Assembly (NCBI GenBank): GCA_012719125.1
Contig: JAAYAY010000240.1
Span: 1-45,354 of the forward strand
Direction of reading: 5' to 3'
DNA from: Planctomycetaceae bacterium
GTDB taxonomy: Bacteria; Planctomycetota; Planctomycetia; Pirellulales; Thermoguttaceae
DNA: 45,354 nucleotides
Positions 43,264 to 45,354 of this stretch are shown here, one piece after another. The notes under the pieces are model-generated. The model saw only the letters and a list, made by a program, of their open reading frames with translations. It ran no database searches and was not told the DNA's origin. The position numbers and the translations under genes were made by a program. Positions within the stretch are counted from its first letter, which is position 1, and every line of letters begins with the position of its first letter.

Positions 43264-43469
43264 ATCCGATGATGTGCGAACAGCCAACCTGGGCTTCCGG
43301 CGACCACTGAAACGCCATCGCGACGTTTCCGACTTTTGGGGAATTCGCGAACGCTTGTTCTCCCCGTCACCTCCAATCGCGAGAGGTTGCGAAAGGTAGG
43401 ATCATTCTTGCTTGAACGCTCACGGCGTACGCGTTGGCCGCACCATGACGCCGAGAAGACTGATCTGGT

Positions 43470-43484
43470 TGGCACGGATCTTGC
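43470..43484 (+). promoter_or_regulatory. consensus sigma-54 promoter of the DUF1328 gene
   Basis: TGGCACGGATCTTGC matches TGGCACG-N4-TTGC at every fixed position. The predicted start is near 43496, leaving about a 105-base leader before ATG 43602. It is divergent from the promoter at 43064-43078. Confidence 0.88.
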
Positions 43485-43601
43485 AGTCCCACGGTTCGTT
43501 GTTTGGAGAGTTCTCCGGCCTCGGGTAGTCCTGCTTCCCGCTGAAGACGGCGAGCCGACGGCCAATCCGACTACCCAGAAATGAACCATTGGAGGTGTAC
43601 G

Positions 43602-43772
43602 ATGTTAGGTTGGGCATTGACTTTCTTGATCGTTGCGTTGATCGCCGCTGCCTTCGGTTTTGGAGGCATAGCCGCCGGCGCCGCCGGGATCGCCAAGATC
43701 CTCTTCTTTGTCTTCCTGGTGCTGTTCATCATCAGCCTCGTGGCCGGTGGTTTCCGCCGTCCGATCGTCTAG
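43602..43772 (+). CDS. DUF1328 (YtjA-type) small membrane protein
   Basis: A 56-residue protein made of two hydrophobic helices: [20 protein letters not shown] and [20 protein letters not shown], separated by GGIAAGAAG. This is the whole-length pattern of the DUF1328 family, very small membrane proteins often found with CsbD genes and induced by stress; their function is unknown. ATG 43602 follows TTGGAGGTGTACG. It has an exact sigma-54 promoter upstream and is divergent from the CsbD-fusion operon. Confidence 0.92.
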   Translation: MLGWALTFLIVALIAAAFGFGGIAAGAAGIAKILFFVFLVLFIISLVAGGFRRPIV

Positions 43773-43992
43773 CGGTCCGGCAACGAACCGTCTCCAGCAT
43801 TCCGTCTCCCGGTGCCGCGATCCAACCGGCCCGGGCAAGAACTGCCCGGTTCTCGATACCGTCGGCGGAGCCTTTGGTGACGCCGACGGGTATTTTTCGT
43901 GGCGTAGTCCGGAACTTGTATGCGTGGTCCGCGCTGGTTTCTTGTGGCGGTTGGCTTGCAGGCTTGCCCCACCTTGGATCGGCTTCCCAAAC

Positions 43993-45249
43993 TCACTGCC
44001 AAGCGCGGCGTGTGACGAGCGCTCGAATTCGCGACACCGCAGCGGCGAGCGTCTCGACGACGTAGGTGGAACCGTCTTTGGCGACCGGGTCAGATGTAAC
44101 GGAGTCCCGGGCCGAACGCCAGGCTCCGATCACAATCGGCAGCCCGGGGTGGTCGGCTCGAAGACGTTTAAGCAGGTAGCGTCCGCTTCGGTTGGCGACG
44201 GGCGGCAAAATCGAAATCGCCACGACAGCGTCTTCCAGGCGCGCCACGCGATCGGCATGCTCACTTGTCAGTGATTCGACCGCCCCCACGTCCGCGCGTA
44301 TTCCTTCGGCATGGAGCAAGTCGGCCAGCATCGACGCCGCAATCTCGTCCGCTTCGTCCGCCGCCGGTATGCACAGCACCGGCAGCGAAGTCGGGTGGCC
44401 CTCCGACTTGCCAAGCCCGACGCCGGCGCCTCCCTTGTCGGCGGCCGTAGCCGCCAGGTCCCGAATCAACTCGAGGAGATATCCGGCGTTGTCTTCGTCG
44501 AGAATGCCGCCGTGGCGATCGAGTTCCACGAGTTCCAGGGCCGGAATCATCACCTGGTCGAAAAGGTGCTGCAATCCGTTCCGGTCGGCATAATCGAGGA
44601 CCAACTTCTCGGCCTCGTCGGCATCTCGGGCCAGAAGCCGCTGATAGAGCCGTTCCGGCTTGGAGAGTGTGGATCGATCGCTGAACAGGACGCTGAAGAA
44701 CCTGAGTTGAGGCACGTGCTGCCCGGTAACCACTAGGCAGACCGTCAGCGGAACTGCGAGCACAAGTCCGACGGGACCCCAAAGCCACGTCCAGAAGATC
44801 GCTGCGATGACGATGCCCAGCGACGAAACGCCCACGCTGCTGCCGTAGAGCAGCGGTTCGAGAACGTTGTTGACCAGCACTTCCAGCAGAACAAACAAGC
44901 CGAGCACCAGGAACGTCGCCGACCAGGTCTCAAACACTCCGAGCGACAGGCCGATCGGCATGCTGGCCGCGATCCACGGGCCGAGGTAAGGCAGGAATCG
45001 CAACAGCATGCCCATGACGCCCCACAGCAGCGCGTTCGGCAGTCCGATGAAATACAGTCCGACGGCGACACCGGCGCCGTAACACGCATTGATCAGCAGA
45101 TTCATGCGCAGATACCGGCTGACGCGAGACGCAGCGTCGGTAACCGCCTGGGTCGTCGTGTGCAGATTGCCGGTTCCGAAGAGCTGAATCAGGCGATCGC
45201 GGATATCTTCACGCTGTAGAAGTATGAACTCAAACTGAAAAGCCAGCAT
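43993..45249 (-). pseudogene. AI-2E family transporter, 5'-truncated, with C-terminal sensor-like extension
   Basis: The 418-residue frame begins in the middle of an AI-2E/PerM-type permease: FILLQREDIRDRLIQLFG, then membrane segments with the family LLWGVMGMLLRFLPYLGPWIA, and VNNVLEPLLYGSSVGVSSLG. About 200 N-terminal residues, with the first membrane helices, are missing. Family-like residues (GFSSLLAM) extend a few codons upstream of the ATG, but an in-frame stop lies near 45292, and no ribosome binding site is seen. The extra C-terminal 210 residues contain an alpha/beta fold resembling B12-binding-like domains (LPVLCIPAADEADEIAASMLADLLHAEGI). Truncation coincides with structured sequence at the window edge. 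An expressed short form cannot be excluded. Confidence 0.7.
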
Positions 45250-45283
45250 TGCTAGCAGGCTGGAAAATCCGATGAAAACGGGT

Positions 45284-45354
45284 CTATCCTACAGTGTTGT
45301 GTGTCCGAAAGGACGCCTTCCCGGCTGGGGCCGGGACGAGGCCATGGAGGATAG
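45284..45354. repeat. nested hairpins at the right edge, possible inserted element or structured RNA
   Basis: CTATCCT at 45284-45290 is inverted as AGGATAG at 45348-45354. Between them lie GTCC-GAAA-GGAC (45303-45314) and CCCGGC-TGGG-GCCGGG (45320-45335), which would give a multi-branch fold. The sequence begins exactly where the AI-2E reading frame is broken. The window ends at the outer arm, so its full extent is unknown. Confidence 0.4.

Noticed and set aside
1-45354. CRISPR array, rRNA or prophage
   Set aside because: No regularly spaced direct repeats, rRNA-like blocks or phage structural genes were seen; the holin-X name of one small protein does not imply a phage.

Overview
The window looks like a GC-rich contig from a free-living member of the Planctomycetota. 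The evidence is a 3,847-residue surface protein with the N-terminal LEPLEDRTLLS motif typical of that phylum, a secreted sulfatase together with an anaerobic-type sulfatase-maturating radical SAM enzyme, a PQQ-type beta-propeller fused to malectin-like and DNRLRE-like modules, and a degenerate collagen-binding tail on a glycosidase-like protein. No rRNA, tRNA or CRISPR array was recognised. Both window edges carry broken genes beside inverted repeats, as expected if the contig ends at repeats.

Left part (0-7.9 kb, mostly + strand): a CBS-domain gene fragment runs off the edge. Divergent from it is an orphan multi-PAS histidine kinase with a pseudo-receiver, almost touching a YVTN-propeller/di-heme c-type protein. 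Then come a sulfatase-maturating radical SAM enzyme with a SEC-C tail, pyrF and a lipoprotein-type msrB. From 7.9 to 14.6 kb the - strand holds a very large secreted propeller protein with an embedded methyltransferase domain, a stand-alone methyltransferase, a secreted DsrE-like protein and a bacterioferritin-like protein.

Middle part (14.6-34.5 kb): a secreted sulfatase, a SorC-like regulator, threonine aldolase, a secreted SGNH hydrolase, a secreted glycoside-hydrolase-like protein and the giant mosaic protein. Their intergenic gaps hold several miniature inverted-repeat elements: one of about 510 bp with 26-bp ends, and three of 89-135 bp with 17-22-bp ends. The sulfatase, esterase-like and glycosidase-like proteins suggest extracellular processing of decorated polysaccharide, and the radical SAM enzyme at 4.8 kb is the natural activator of the sulfatase.

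Right part (34.5-45.3 kb): two decayed transposase fragments (IS110-like and IS701-like), then the most interesting region. A sigma-54 response regulator is surrounded by small envelope/stress genes: a membrane-anchored helical protein, two CsbD-type proteins, a PRC-barrel protein, glycine-zipper and holin-X-type membrane proteins, and a DUF1328 protein. Two sigma-54 promoters match TGGCACG-N4-TTGC exactly (one on each strand, divergent) and a third has one mismatch, each just upstream of one of these genes. I propose that the regulator and these genes form one sigma-54 envelope-stress regulon. A 5'-truncated AI-2E-family transporter with a C-terminal sensor-like domain ends the window.
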